64,000 nucleotides of DNA from SIAQ01 sp963767835 (GTDB taxonomy: Bacteria; Planctomycetota; Planctomycetia; Gemmatales; Gemmataceae): the NCBI GenBank assembly GCA_963767835.1, contig CAVYFY010000018.1, positions 32,722 to 96,721 on the forward strand, given 5' to 3'. The notes under the pieces are model-generated. The model was not told the DNA's origin. It did no database searches and saw nothing but the letters and a program-made list of their open reading frames with translations. Made by a program: the position numbers and the translations under genes. Numbering within the stretch: position 1 is the first letter of the stretch; every line of letters starts with the position of its first letter. Shown here one piece after another: positions 56,836 to 64,000 of this stretch.

Positions 56836-57079
56836 CTTCAGCGCCTGGGCAACCTTTTATGCATGCAGGTTTTGCGGTTTATTGGTTATCATCTGTGAAC
56901 TGAATTTTTTTGCCAGGCTTGAAAAAAAGGCCCGAAAAGGCGATTTTTTTTGTTGAGATATCTTGCTTCCTATAACAATGGGTCTATGATGAGGATGTCC
57001 CGCTGATTGATGGCTTCGGTGACTGGGCGACGCCGAGGTACTCGACAGTGGGACATTTTTTTTGCGCTCGGTCACTTCC

Positions 57080-57691
57080 ATGACGACTTCCATTCTTCTT
57101 GAAGCCGACGTGCCCGCCAATCCGATCGCGCTGTTTTCGCAATGGTATCTGGCGGCCGAGAAAGCCGAGCTGCCCGAACCGAGCGCGATGACGCTCGCGA
57201 CCGCAGACGCCGTCGGTGTACCGAATGCCCGCATGGTGCTGATGCGAGGCTTCGACGAGCGTGGCTTCGTTTTTTACACCAATTACCAGAGCCAAAAAGC
57301 GGCCGAATTGCTTGAAAATCCACGGGCGGCCCTCGTTTTCCATTGGGCGCCGATGCAGCGGCAAGTGCGGGTGCAGGGTAGAGTCGAAAGGGTAAGCGCC
57401 GAGGAATCGGACGCCTATTTTCGCACGCGTCCTTTTGGACATCAGCTAGGGGCATTGATCTCCCCGCAAAGCCAGGTGATCGCTGACCGCGGTTTCTTGG
57501 AAGAGAGCATGCGCGTATTGCGGGAGCAATATGACGAGGCCAACCCGGTGCCCCGTCCGCCGCACTGGGGAGGATATCGCTGCTTGGCGGAGGTCATCGA
57601 ATTCTGGCAAGGGCGACCCGACCGGTTGCATGATCGGTTGCGCTACCGCCGCCTGGCGAGCTGCTGGGTGATCGAGCGGTTGGCTCCGTAA
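57080..57691 (+). CDS. pdxH: Pyridoxamine 5'-phosphate oxidase
   Basis: FMN enzyme converting pyridoxine/pyridoxamine phosphate to pyridoxal phosphate. About 203 residues from the ATG at 57080. Signatures: AMTLATADAVGVPNARMVLM, FVFYTNYQSQKAAELLENP, RQVRVQGRVERVSAEESDAY, FRTRPFGHQLGA and the C-terminal WGGYRCLAEVIEFWQGRPDR with LHDRLRYRR. All FMN and substrate contacts of the family look present. Confidence 0.95.
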   Translation: MTTSILLEADVPANPIALFSQWYLAAEKAELPEPSAMTLATADAVGVPNARMVLMRGFDERGFVFYTNYQSQKAAELLENPRAALVFHWAPMQRQVRVQGRVERVSAEESDAYFRTRPFGHQLGALISPQSQVIADRGFLEESMRVLREQYDEANPVPRPPHWGGYRCLAEVIEFWQGRPDRLHDRLRYRRLASCWVIERLAP

Positions 57692-57796
57692 GTTCCGCCA
57701 CTCCATTTCCATCATCATTTCCGTCGGTCACATGATAAAAAGATATAAATTATAGCCAAGTGCGCCAAGATATGCGCTTTTTTCTGCGCTCTCATA

Positions 57797-57826
57797 TTGA
57801 CACAATGATATGTACATTTGTACAAT
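57797..57826 (+). promoter_or_regulatory. Strong promoter overlapped by a TGTACA dyad
   Basis: TTGACA at 57797, 18-base spacer, TACAAT at 57821. The inverted repeat TGTACATTTGTACA (57811-57824) covers the spacer end and -10, the expected place for a repressor site. It lies 49 bases before the ATG at 57875. Confidence 0.7.
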
Positions 57827-57874
57827 AGACCAAGGTTTGAGATTCATTCACCTGCAACCGAAGAGGATACCACC

Positions 57875-58273
57875 ATGGAAAAATGGCGTCGCGTTTGGCG
57901 CACTGGGATCGCGCCGCAGCTGTCACGTCCCGCTCTACATGCCTTGCAGTCGGCCCTGCGCCGCGATGATGTCCGGCTACTGCAAGGGGTCGTCACGGCG
58001 CCGCCGGCATTGGAAGCCAATGCGGATTGCGGCGTGGTCGGCGGTTGCGCCATCTGCTTGAGCGGCTGGCTGGGGGAAGGGCGCGAGAGCGTCGCCGCAG
58101 TTGAAGAATATTTCTCCGCGATCTGTGAAGCCGCCGATGAGGCCGTCGGCGAGCCCGCTGCGTGCCGGTTTTTCTTCAACTGGTTTGACGCCGCGCCGCG
58201 TGCCGAGATGCGCCGCGAGATGTTGGCGGAAGTGGCCCGTGCTTTGAAGGTGGGCGATTTGATTGCTGCTTGA
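57875..58273 (+). CDS. Hypothetical protein with Cys-rich centre
   Basis: 132 residues, cytoplasmic by composition. The centre reads NADCGVVGGCAICLSGWLGE, placing three cysteines that could bind metal, and the helical second half has ESVAAVEEYFSAICEAADEA. No family recognised. AGAGG precedes the ATG by eight bases. It is followed 41 bases later by another small Cys protein, and the pair may be co-transcribed from the promoter at 57797. Confidence 0.65.
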   Translation: MEKWRRVWRTGIAPQLSRPALHALQSALRRDDVRLLQGVVTAPPALEANADCGVVGGCAICLSGWLGEGRESVAAVEEYFSAICEAADEAVGEPAACRFFFNWFDAAPRAEMRREMLAEVARALKVGDLIAA

Positions 58274-58314
58274 TGCCTGAACCTCACCCTTGGCTCTGAT
58301 TCTGGGAGTTCGCC

Positions 58315-58611
58315 ATGAAATGCCAACACTGTCATACGGCCCCGATTTCGCGCCTGCGCCGTTTGTGCTGGTCGTGCTACTACAAGCCGGGAGTGCGCGA
58401 TCTGTATCCTTCGACGAGCAAGTTCGGCCGGCGCGGCGTCGGCAACTTCAACGGCTCGCCGCCCTTGCCCGCGTTCCCCACGCCCGCCATGCCCGGCTCG
58501 CCCGCCAAACTCGCCGTCCTGGAAGAACGCGCCCGGCAACGCCTGAGCCTATGGCATCCCGTGGACGCCACGCTCGCGTCCCCGATGCAGGCGATCGCGC
58601 AAGCCGGTTGA
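58315..58611 (+). CDS. Small zinc-finger-like protein
   Basis: 98 residues. MKCQHCHTAPISRLRRLCWS, then CYYKPGVRDLYP, gives a CxxC...CxxC cluster at residues 3-21, like treble-clef or rubredoxin knuckles. The rest is Pro-rich. Function unknown. It probably forms a unit with the upstream 132-residue gene. The stop is immediately followed by a TGCTGCC-type repeat. Confidence 0.65.
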   Translation: MKCQHCHTAPISRLRRLCWSCYYKPGVRDLYPSTSKFGRRGVGNFNGSPPLPAFPTPAMPGSPAKLAVLEERARQRLSLWHPVDATLASPMQAIAQAG

Positions 58612-58680
58612 ATAGCAGACAGCAGGCAGCAGACAGCCAGAAGTCGCTTTCTGCTACCTGCTACCTGCTGCCTGCTATTT
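58612..58680. repeat. TGCTGCC-type inverted repeat, copy 3
   Basis: Arms AGCAGACAGCAGGCAGCAGA and CTGCTACCTGCTACCTGCTG separated by CCAGAAGTCGCTTT. The right arm supplies the last codons and stop of the dehydrogenase gene ending at 58661. Confidence 0.85.
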
Positions 58681-59731
58681 CCTTAATGACGGCGTCCCCC
58701 ATTTCCGCAGTCGTCGCCTTGCCGCCGAGATCGGGGGTGCGCACCTTCGCTTCCTTCAAAACGCGGGCGATCGCATTTTGCATGGCGGCAGTGCTTTCTG
58801 CGTGGCCCAGGTGATCGAGCATCAGCTTGGCTGACAGGATTGCTGCCAGCGGATTGGCGATTCCCTTGTCGGCGATGTCGGGCGCCGAACCATGCAAGGG
58901 CTCGAACATGCTCGGGAAGGCGCGTTCGGGATTCAGGTTGGCGCTCGCCCCCAGGCCGACGCTGCCGGTGATGACCGCGCTCAAATCGGTGAGGATGTCG
59001 CCGAACAGATTCGACGCAACGATCACATCGAACGCCTCCGGCTTGCGCACTAAATCCATTGCGGCGGCATCGACCAGCAGGGCGTGCGTTTGCACATCGG
59101 GATATTGCCGGGCGATGTCGCGATGCACTTCATCCCACAGGCCGAGCGTGTGCACCTGGGCATTCGATTTGGAGATCGAAGTCAGCTTCTTGCGCGGCCG
59201 TTTGCGGGCGGCTTCAAAGGCGGCGCGCATGATCCGCTCGCAGCCGCGCCGCGTGAAGACGGAGGTTTGCATCGCGGTCTCGTGCGGCGTTCCCTCATAG
59301 AGCCGGCCGCCGATCGGGGCGTATTCCCCTTCCGTGTTCTCGCGATAGACCAGCATGTCGATCGAGCCGGGCACCTTGTCGCGCAACGGCGATTGCACGC
59401 CATCAAATAGATAGGCGGGTCGAAGATTGACGTACAGGTCGAATTTACGGCGCATCGGCAAGAGCAGGCCGTGCACCGTGACGCTGTCGGGCACATCGGG
59501 CGAACCGATGGCGCCGAAGAGGATGGCATCGTGCTTGGCCAGCGTGTCCCAGCCATCGTCGGGAATGATCTGCCCGGTCTTCTTGTAGAACGCGGAACTC
59601 CAGGGCAAGCGATTCCAGACGAAAGTTGCCCCCTCGCGTTTCAATGCAACATCGGTGACGCGGATGGCCTGCTCGATCACTTCGGGTCCAATGCCGTCAC
59701 CGGCCACGACAGCGATATTCGCGCTTGCCAT
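58661..59731 (-). CDS. Isopropylmalate/tartrate/D-malate dehydrogenase family enzyme
   Basis: 356-residue NAD-dependent beta-decarboxylating dehydrogenase. AVVAGDGIGPEVI, LYVNLRPAY, LVYRENTEGEYAPIGGRLYE, LTSISKSNAQ, VDAAAMDLVRKPEAFDVIVA, NLFGDILTDLSAV, GLGASANLNPERAFPSMFEP and HGSAPDIADKGIANPLAAIL are present. The RENTEGEYAPIGGR loop and the short form favour tartrate/D-malate dehydrogenase over LeuB, but this is not certain; no leu genes are nearby. The last residues (IAGSR) and stop lie inside the TGCTGCC repeat. Confidence 0.85.
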   Translation of the reverse strand: MASANIAVVAGDGIGPEVIEQAIRVTDVALKREGATFVWNRLPWSSAFYKKTGQIIPDDGWDTLAKHDAILFGAIGSPDVPDSVTVHGLLLPMRRKFDLYVNLRPAYLFDGVQSPLRDKVPGSIDMLVYRENTEGEYAPIGGRLYEGTPHETAMQTSVFTRRGCERIMRAAFEAARKRPRKKLTSISKSNAQVHTLGLWDEVHRDIARQYPDVQTHALLVDAAAMDLVRKPEAFDVIVASNLFGDILTDLSAVITGSVGLGASANLNPERAFPSMFEPLHGSAPDIADKGIANPLAAILSAKLMLDHLGHAESTAAMQNAIARVLKEAKVRTPDLGGKATTAEMGDAVIKEIAGSR

Positions 59732-59832
59732 TTCCCAGTACCTCTGCGGCTTGACTAAAGATTCTGCGTTGTGTATGCCGATACCTTTTTATTGGAGAGC
59801 GCACGCATCACAAGATCGGTAGGCGGGCGAAA

Positions 59833-60606
59833 ATGGCCAACAAGCGCGAATCTGGGCAAACGCTGCAGGCACGGCGGGCGCGATCGGCCACGATGGCGGT
59901 GGCGCTCTGCCTGGGCGCCGTCTTCTTTTCCGGTTGTTCGCAGACGCCTACGACCAGCGGCCAGCAAGCTGCTGATCCGCTGAATGGCGTTCTCACGCCC
60001 CCGGGCATCCCCCTGCCAACCAACACCCCGCCGAAGGCCGCCGTGGGATGGAGTCAGCCGCCGGCCCAGCAGTTCGGCGTGGCCGATTCGTCCTCGACCA
60101 ACAACGCCACTCTGGCCGGCATGACCTGGCAAGGCCCGCTCGGCAAGCCGCTCGCCATCGACGACAGCAACAGGTCACAGGCGCCGGGCCAACTCACGAA
60201 CGGCGCCAAGATGCAGCCGACTCAGCAAACGCCGGGCGTTGTCGCGCCCAATCCGAGTTCGAAGGTGGAGCCGATCCCCGATGCCAAGCCCGCGCCCAAT
60301 CCGCCCGTGACGCCGACTGGATCGTGGCAGCAGCCGCCAGCGAATCCCCCTGCCGTCAAGCCCCTCGTGCAAACCGTCGCTGCCAGCTCAAATGCTATTC
60401 CGTCGGTGGGCAAGGACACGCTCGACAAGCAGCTGCAGGACCGCGGCGTCATCAATCAGAAGGCCGATCAGCTCCCCGACGGCGTCCACCTGACTTGCTA
60501 CGTTTCCCGTCCCGGCGGCGGCTTCCGCGTCCTCGAAGCGACTGGCGCCGATTACAACGCCGCAGCCCAGGCGATCATCCAGCAAATCGACACACCCAAG
60601 CAATAG
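59833..60606 (+). CDS. Proline-rich lipoprotein
   Basis: 257 residues. The lipobox FFSGC at about residue 34 follows a basic N-terminus and hydrophobic stretch. The middle 150 residues are Pro/Gln/Asn/Ser rich and probably disordered. The C-terminal 60 residues (DGVHLTCYVSRPGGGFRVLE, ATGADYNAAAQAIIQQIDTP) form a small globular domain with one Cys. Planctomycete envelope protein of unknown role. Confidence 0.65.
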   Translation: MANKRESGQTLQARRARSATMAVALCLGAVFFSGCSQTPTTSGQQAADPLNGVLTPPGIPLPTNTPPKAAVGWSQPPAQQFGVADSSSTNNATLAGMTWQGPLGKPLAIDDSNRSQAPGQLTNGAKMQPTQQTPGVVAPNPSSKVEPIPDAKPAPNPPVTPTGSWQQPPANPPAVKPLVQTVAASSNAIPSVGKDTLDKQLQDRGVINQKADQLPDGVHLTCYVSRPGGGFRVLEATGADYNAAAQAIIQQIDTPKQ

Positions 60607-60629
60607 CCGCAGCCGGTTACCTCAAAAAG

Positions 60630-60668
60630 AAAAAGCCGTTTGCAACTTCGCGTCGCAAGCGGTTTTTG
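60630..60668. terminator. Bidirectional intrinsic terminator
   Basis: AAAAAGCCGTTTGC, loop ACTTCGCGTC, GCAAGCGGTTTTTG. T-tracts are available in both directions, serving the lipoprotein gene (plus) and possibly the convergent gene ending at 60819. Confidence 0.8.
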
Positions 60669-60818
60669 TCGTTTCACGGACTGGCGGCTTTGGCTCTGCT
60701 ACGATTTCAAAGCATGCGAAAGTCACCAAGCAAAATCGGCACTGGCGCCGCGCATTGCAGCACGACTGCGCAGGCGCTGAACGGAACGGGAGTTCATGCG
60801 GACGCTAAACGAAGGCGC

Positions 60819-61964
60819 TCACTTCGGCCTGCAATAACTCAACGCCATCAGCGCATACCCGGTGACAAGATTCTCGTCGGCTTCCATCCAGTTGGCGGCG
60901 CTGTTGATGAAGCCGCCGTCGGGGCGCTGACGCTTGGCGAGGGCTTCAGTGATGTCCTTGCGCCAGTCGTGCTTGACGCCCTTGGCATCGACGACGTAAT
61001 CGACGCCCAGCGCGTCGAGGGACTTGGCCATCGTGTGGTAGTAATAGTACAGGCCCCACTTGGCGCGCGGTTCGGGCATGCCGGGGTTGCCGTCCACGGA
61101 ATAATTTTGCTTGATCCACTCGTAGGCTTTTTTGATGCGGTCATCGTCTTTAGGAACGCCGCAATAGATCATGCTTTTGATGCCGGCGTAGGTCATGCTG
61201 CCGTAGCCGGGCAGTGCGCCGTTGTCGAGGGCCTTATCGACGACCTTGGTGGCGCCGCCAGTCGCCGGGGTGTAGATGAAGCTGCCGTCGTTGATGAGCT
61301 TGGCCCAGGGCTGATCGTTGGTTTCGCCCTTGATGTTTTGGCAACGATTGACGAACTTGAGCGCCTTCTTCATGGCGGGATCATCGGGCCCGATGCCGGC
61401 AGACTTGAGGGCGTCAAGGAACATTTGCGTGTTGGAGAGGTCGGGGCGCGATTTGCTGTCGTAGCCGGCCCCGCCGAAGAACGGGTCTTTTTCGGTCTTG
61501 CCTTCATCCTCGTCCCATTGCAGCTTCTTGAGGAACTCGACCGCATCGCCGATGATCGCCTTGTATTTGTCGCCCTGCTTGGCTTCGATGAGGGCCATGA
61601 CGTTGATGCTGGTGACGTAGTTTTGCAGTTGGACCTTGGCGTCCCCCTTGCCGGCGATGTGCTTCTTTGCGGGATTGACCAGGCTCTCGATGTATTTGAG
61701 CGCCTTTTGGCCGACCGGATCCTGCGGCGTCGTCTGGCCGGTGCGCAATAGGCCGGTCAGGACGATGCCGGTAACGCCGGGCGTCTTGTCGGTGCTCCAG
61801 CCGCCGTTCTTGTCCTGGGTGTCTTGCAGATACTTGGCCGCCTTCTGAGCGACCCCGTCCCACGTTTTCTTGTCGGGGCCGACCTTGCCGTTTTGTGCCG
61901 AGGCCACGTTGAGCGAGCCAGCCAGCGCGGAGACCGCGACGAGCAATGCGAATAGCTTTTTCAT
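60819..61964 (-). CDS. Exported terpene-cyclase-like repeat protein
   Basis: 381 residues from the ATG at 61964 (MKKLFALLVAVSALAGSLNV, signal peptide). Multiple prenyltransferase/squalene-oxidase-type alpha-alpha repeats follow: AAKYLQDTQDKNGGWSTDK, KALKYIESLVN, FLDALKSAGIGP and KRQRPDGGFINSAANWMEAD. The DXDD cyclase motif is not evident, so it is more likely a structural (alpha/alpha)6 barrel than a cyclase. The ORF upstream of 61964 is not conserved. Confidence 0.75.
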   Translation of the reverse strand: MKKLFALLVAVSALAGSLNVASAQNGKVGPDKKTWDGVAQKAAKYLQDTQDKNGGWSTDKTPGVTGIVLTGLLRTGQTTPQDPVGQKALKYIESLVNPAKKHIAGKGDAKVQLQNYVTSINVMALIEAKQGDKYKAIIGDAVEFLKKLQWDEDEGKTEKDPFFGGAGYDSKSRPDLSNTQMFLDALKSAGIGPDDPAMKKALKFVNRCQNIKGETNDQPWAKLINDGSFIYTPATGGATKVVDKALDNGALPGYGSMTYAGIKSMIYCGVPKDDDRIKKAYEWIKQNYSVDGNPGMPEPRAKWGLYYYYHTMAKSLDALGVDYVVDAKGVKHDWRKDITEALAKRQRPDGGFINSAANWMEADENLVTGYALMALSYCRPK

Positions 61965-62474
61965 GGGGATCCTCATCCAAGGGAGTTGGAGCGACGCCCG
62001 GCACGGAGCAAAGCGAATGCCGAGAACTGCGTCATTGTATCGCATAAGCGAATCGGATGGAAACGCGAATTCGGCAAAGCCGAAAGCCGTGGATACACCC
62101 ATCGATTTTGGGACGCAGAGGATGGCGTGCAACGAATTTTCGCGCGGGAATCGCTTGTGGGTCAACGAGTTGTGCCGATGCATTTCACACACTCAACGAC
62201 ACCCGACTTCGTGCAACGAATCGAGTGCGTTGCGACCCGGCAAATCGCAACCAACCTTGCGTTTCTTTGCAACCATAATCCAGGCTCTCCGACAAGCGGG
62301 CATAAAGGAAAGCGCCGCCGCCTGGAGAAAAATGCGACACAGCTGGGCACAAAACACGCAGGAGCCGAACCTGAAATGTATTTCGGATTTATGTTGACAC
62401 CGCTCGGTTTCGTGTTACGGTAGATGTCCTGTCGTGAGTTTCCGCGTTCGCGGAACATCTGACGGGAGTTGCCC
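61965..62474. other. Intergenic region
   Basis: Divergent gap between the repeat protein and the secreted protein at 62475. No gene, hairpin or convincing promoter was found, though TGTTGACACCGCTCGGTTTC at 62393 with TTACGGTAGA after it could be a weak promoter for 62475. Confidence 0.3.
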
Positions 62475-63483
62475 ATGTCGCTCGAAATCCGGCTTGGATT
62501 GCTCCTTTTCCTTACGTGGTCTACGGCGGTCATTGCGGGTGGCGGGCCCGCCATCGATCGGGCTTGGCTCGAAAGGCGCGGCGTGAAATCCCGCTCGTTC
62601 TTGAAAAATACCAATCGGTCCTGACCCGGTTCGAAGAGGAATCGGAGTGCCGCTGGGCCGTCGCACCGGGCGTCTCGATTGGAAAGGCACGCCAGTTTCA
62701 CCCGGGGACCAGTCGAGATCGGAACGTGCGGCTCGGTGACTACAAAATGCACGAAAAAACGCGAACCGACGACGACACACCCGACACTCCCAGAATAGTC
62801 CTGGAGTGCGATAACGGGGACTACCATTTTGCGCTCACCAAAGAAAAGGCCGATTTCCCCTACATTCTTGGCAACGTCGCTCCGGAAAGGCGAAATCCGA
62901 CATCCACGCACAAAGCGGCATCGCTACCACGATGTTGGATTACCTCGTACATTCCTCAGCGTGACCGAGGAGAATCCGAAATATCTCCTTGAAAACCCTT
63001 CGATACGATGCCGCCAAGGGATTGCTTGGTGCGGGGGTCAGAATCGCCGCCGGTGAAAATGAGTTTGACGTGTGGATCTACGTGGAACCCGCCAACAGTG
63101 GCGGGTGGTGGAACGCAGGGTTGAAACCAAAGCTGTTGCGGCAACAGACACCTTTTCATACGGGGAAACCCTCGGCGGGGTGCCGTTTCCGACGGGCTCG
63201 AAAAATCTGTCGGTTTACAAGGTCGAAGGAGCTGGGCCTAACCTGGAGATTACCGCCAGGCTCATTAGCATCAAGTTGACGGACAAAAAGGCGTCGGATT
63301 TCCGCGTGTCCGCGTTTGGGTTTCCTGAGCCGTTCGGAACGCCGACGGTGGAGGGCGGTATACGCTGGCATCTCTCGGCTTTCCTTCGCAGCGGCTGTGG
63401 TGCTTGCCGGCGGCGGCCTCATCGTGATCCTGAGACGTCGATATTGCATAGTTCCCCCGGCACCCGAAGCAAAACCGAATTGA
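62475..63483 (+). CDS. Secreted, C-terminally anchored protein, several frame breaks
   Basis: Signal peptide MSLEIRLGLLLFLTWSTAVI at 62475. The coherent protein then has to be followed through changing frames: VLEKYQSVLTRFEEESECRW and HFALTKEKADFPYILGNVAP, then FDVWIYVEPANSGGWWNAGL, then TFSYGETLGGVPFPTGSKNL and LEITARLISIKLTDKKASDF. It ends FAAAVVLAGGGLIVILRRRY, a membrane anchor closing at 63483. At least four single-base breaks (about 62585, 62885, 63125, 63350) are needed. Function unknown; about 335 residues when joined. Confidence 0.55.
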
Positions 63484-63496
63484 AAGCAGGCAATTC

Positions 63497-63906
63497 ATGA
63501 CCCTGCGAGACCCGCCAGCGGTATGTGTCTCGCTCGCTCTGGCGCTCTTGGCCGCCGCGGGCTGTTCCTATTTCTTCCTTCAGGACGCTCACGGCGCGGT
63601 GATCGCTGAGCCGGACCGGACCTTTCCCGCGCTCGCGGTCGGCAAGAACGACGTGAGATTTCGGCTCAGCAATCCGACTAACCACGTGGTCCGCGTGATT
63701 GGCTGTCAATATTGCTGAAGCCAAAACTGCAGCTTCAGTTTGAAACGCGACATTCCATTCGACATTCCCGCCGGCGCCTGAATGGATCTTGATTGCGGGC
63801 GCCCAGGCGTATCGCCCTTGCGAGTTCACGTCGCAAATCCATCTTTATCTGCATGATCTCTGGCTCCCGCGAATTGCTCATAACCGTGCAAGGGACGGCC
63901 GAATAA
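63497..63906 (+). CDS. DUF1573-like exported protein, frame-broken
   Basis: MTLRDPPAVCVSLALALLAA is a signal or lipoprotein leader (AAGCSYF lipobox). VRFRLSNPTNHVVRVIG is the DUF1573/ASH-like beta-sandwich start. A TGA at 63716 interrupts, but the same frame continues SQNCSFSLKRDIPFDIPAGA, another frame gives EWILIAGAQAYRPCEFTSQI, and a third gives the typical end RELLITVQGTAE with a stop at 63906. It is paired with the anchored protein upstream, 13 bases away. About 135 residues when joined. Confidence 0.55.
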
Positions 63907-63973
63907 GGCCAACACAAATACGCAGAGCCGCTAGTTGGGTGGAGCGCGGCTCTGATTTTGGATCGTCCAACCA

Positions 63974-64000
63974 CCCCCCGGCCCCCTCTCCCTCAGGAGA
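63974..64000 (+). repeat. Partial PTPLPEGEG-type repeat at the window end
   Basis: CCCCCCGGCCCCCTCTCCCT followed by CAGGAG matches the word family seen inside smc at 18023-18061; the rest lies beyond the window. Confidence 0.55.

Noticed and set aside
58661..59731. leuB as a firm name for the dehydrogenase
   Set aside because: The RENTEGEYAPIGGR loop and lack of leu neighbours fit tartrate/D-malate dehydrogenase at least as well, so no symbol is given.
1..64000. tRNA, rRNA or CRISPR loci
   Set aside because: No GGTTCGANTC-type T-arm with paired stems, rRNA signature or spaced direct-repeat array was found by eye; a covariance scan was not possible.

Overview
The window reads as chromosomal DNA of a planctomycete, most likely of the Gemmataceae/Pirellulales type. 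The evidence is the TIGR03067 protein at 55630, serine/threonine kinases and lipoproteins of planctomycete style, zinc-ribbon proteins, a MoxR-type DUF58/DUF4381 pair, high GC, GTG/TTG starts behind strong Shine-Dalgarno sites, and several families of intergenic palindromes. No rRNA, tRNA or CRISPR array was seen.

Layout. 1-10 kb: a thioredoxin-like protein, a methyltransferase, a four-gene operon in which two CBS-domain proteins flank the subunits of a 2-oxoacid:ferredoxin oxidoreductase, an iron alcohol dehydrogenase and a large membrane protein. 10-28 kb: NikR, a repeat-rich secreted protein, PPi-type phosphofructokinase, a NanA/DapA-family aldolase, a FlgI-like HEAT lipoprotein, SMC, a DUF6629 membrane protein, an acyl-ACP desaturase, Tsf, RpsB, Mfd and a parvulin lipoprotein. 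28-39.6 kb: an unassigned multidomain protein bracketed by inverted repeats, a coiled-coil lipoprotein, the DUF4381/DUF58 pair, a toxin-antitoxin cluster bounded by a duplicated uxaA 3' end, UxaA, two tandem zinc-ribbon proteins and Rho.

39.7-49.9 kb is a graveyard of horizontally acquired DNA. It holds an HNH fragment, an IS66 fragment, a large serine recombinase split by an insertion sequence with a 7-bp target duplication, a BREX type 2 remnant (pglZ-brxD-brxHI, internally deleted), broken metal-efflux genes with an ArsR repressor, and a cas3 fragment. 49.9-64 kb returns to ordinary genes (kinase-TPR, TIGR03067, UPF0173, PdxH, decarboxylating dehydrogenase, lipoprotein, terpene-cyclase-like repeat protein) with one more insertion sequence and a GC-rich repeat tract. 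It ends in two secreted proteins whose reading frames are repeatedly broken.

A recurrent feature is single-base frameshifts in otherwise intact genes, including smc, mfd, rho, pfk and korA. In essential genes this argues for residual sequencing indels rather than decay, so gene spans here join both frames and the breakpoints are stated. Starts were moved from the longest ORF where a Shine-Dalgarno site or family alignment decides.
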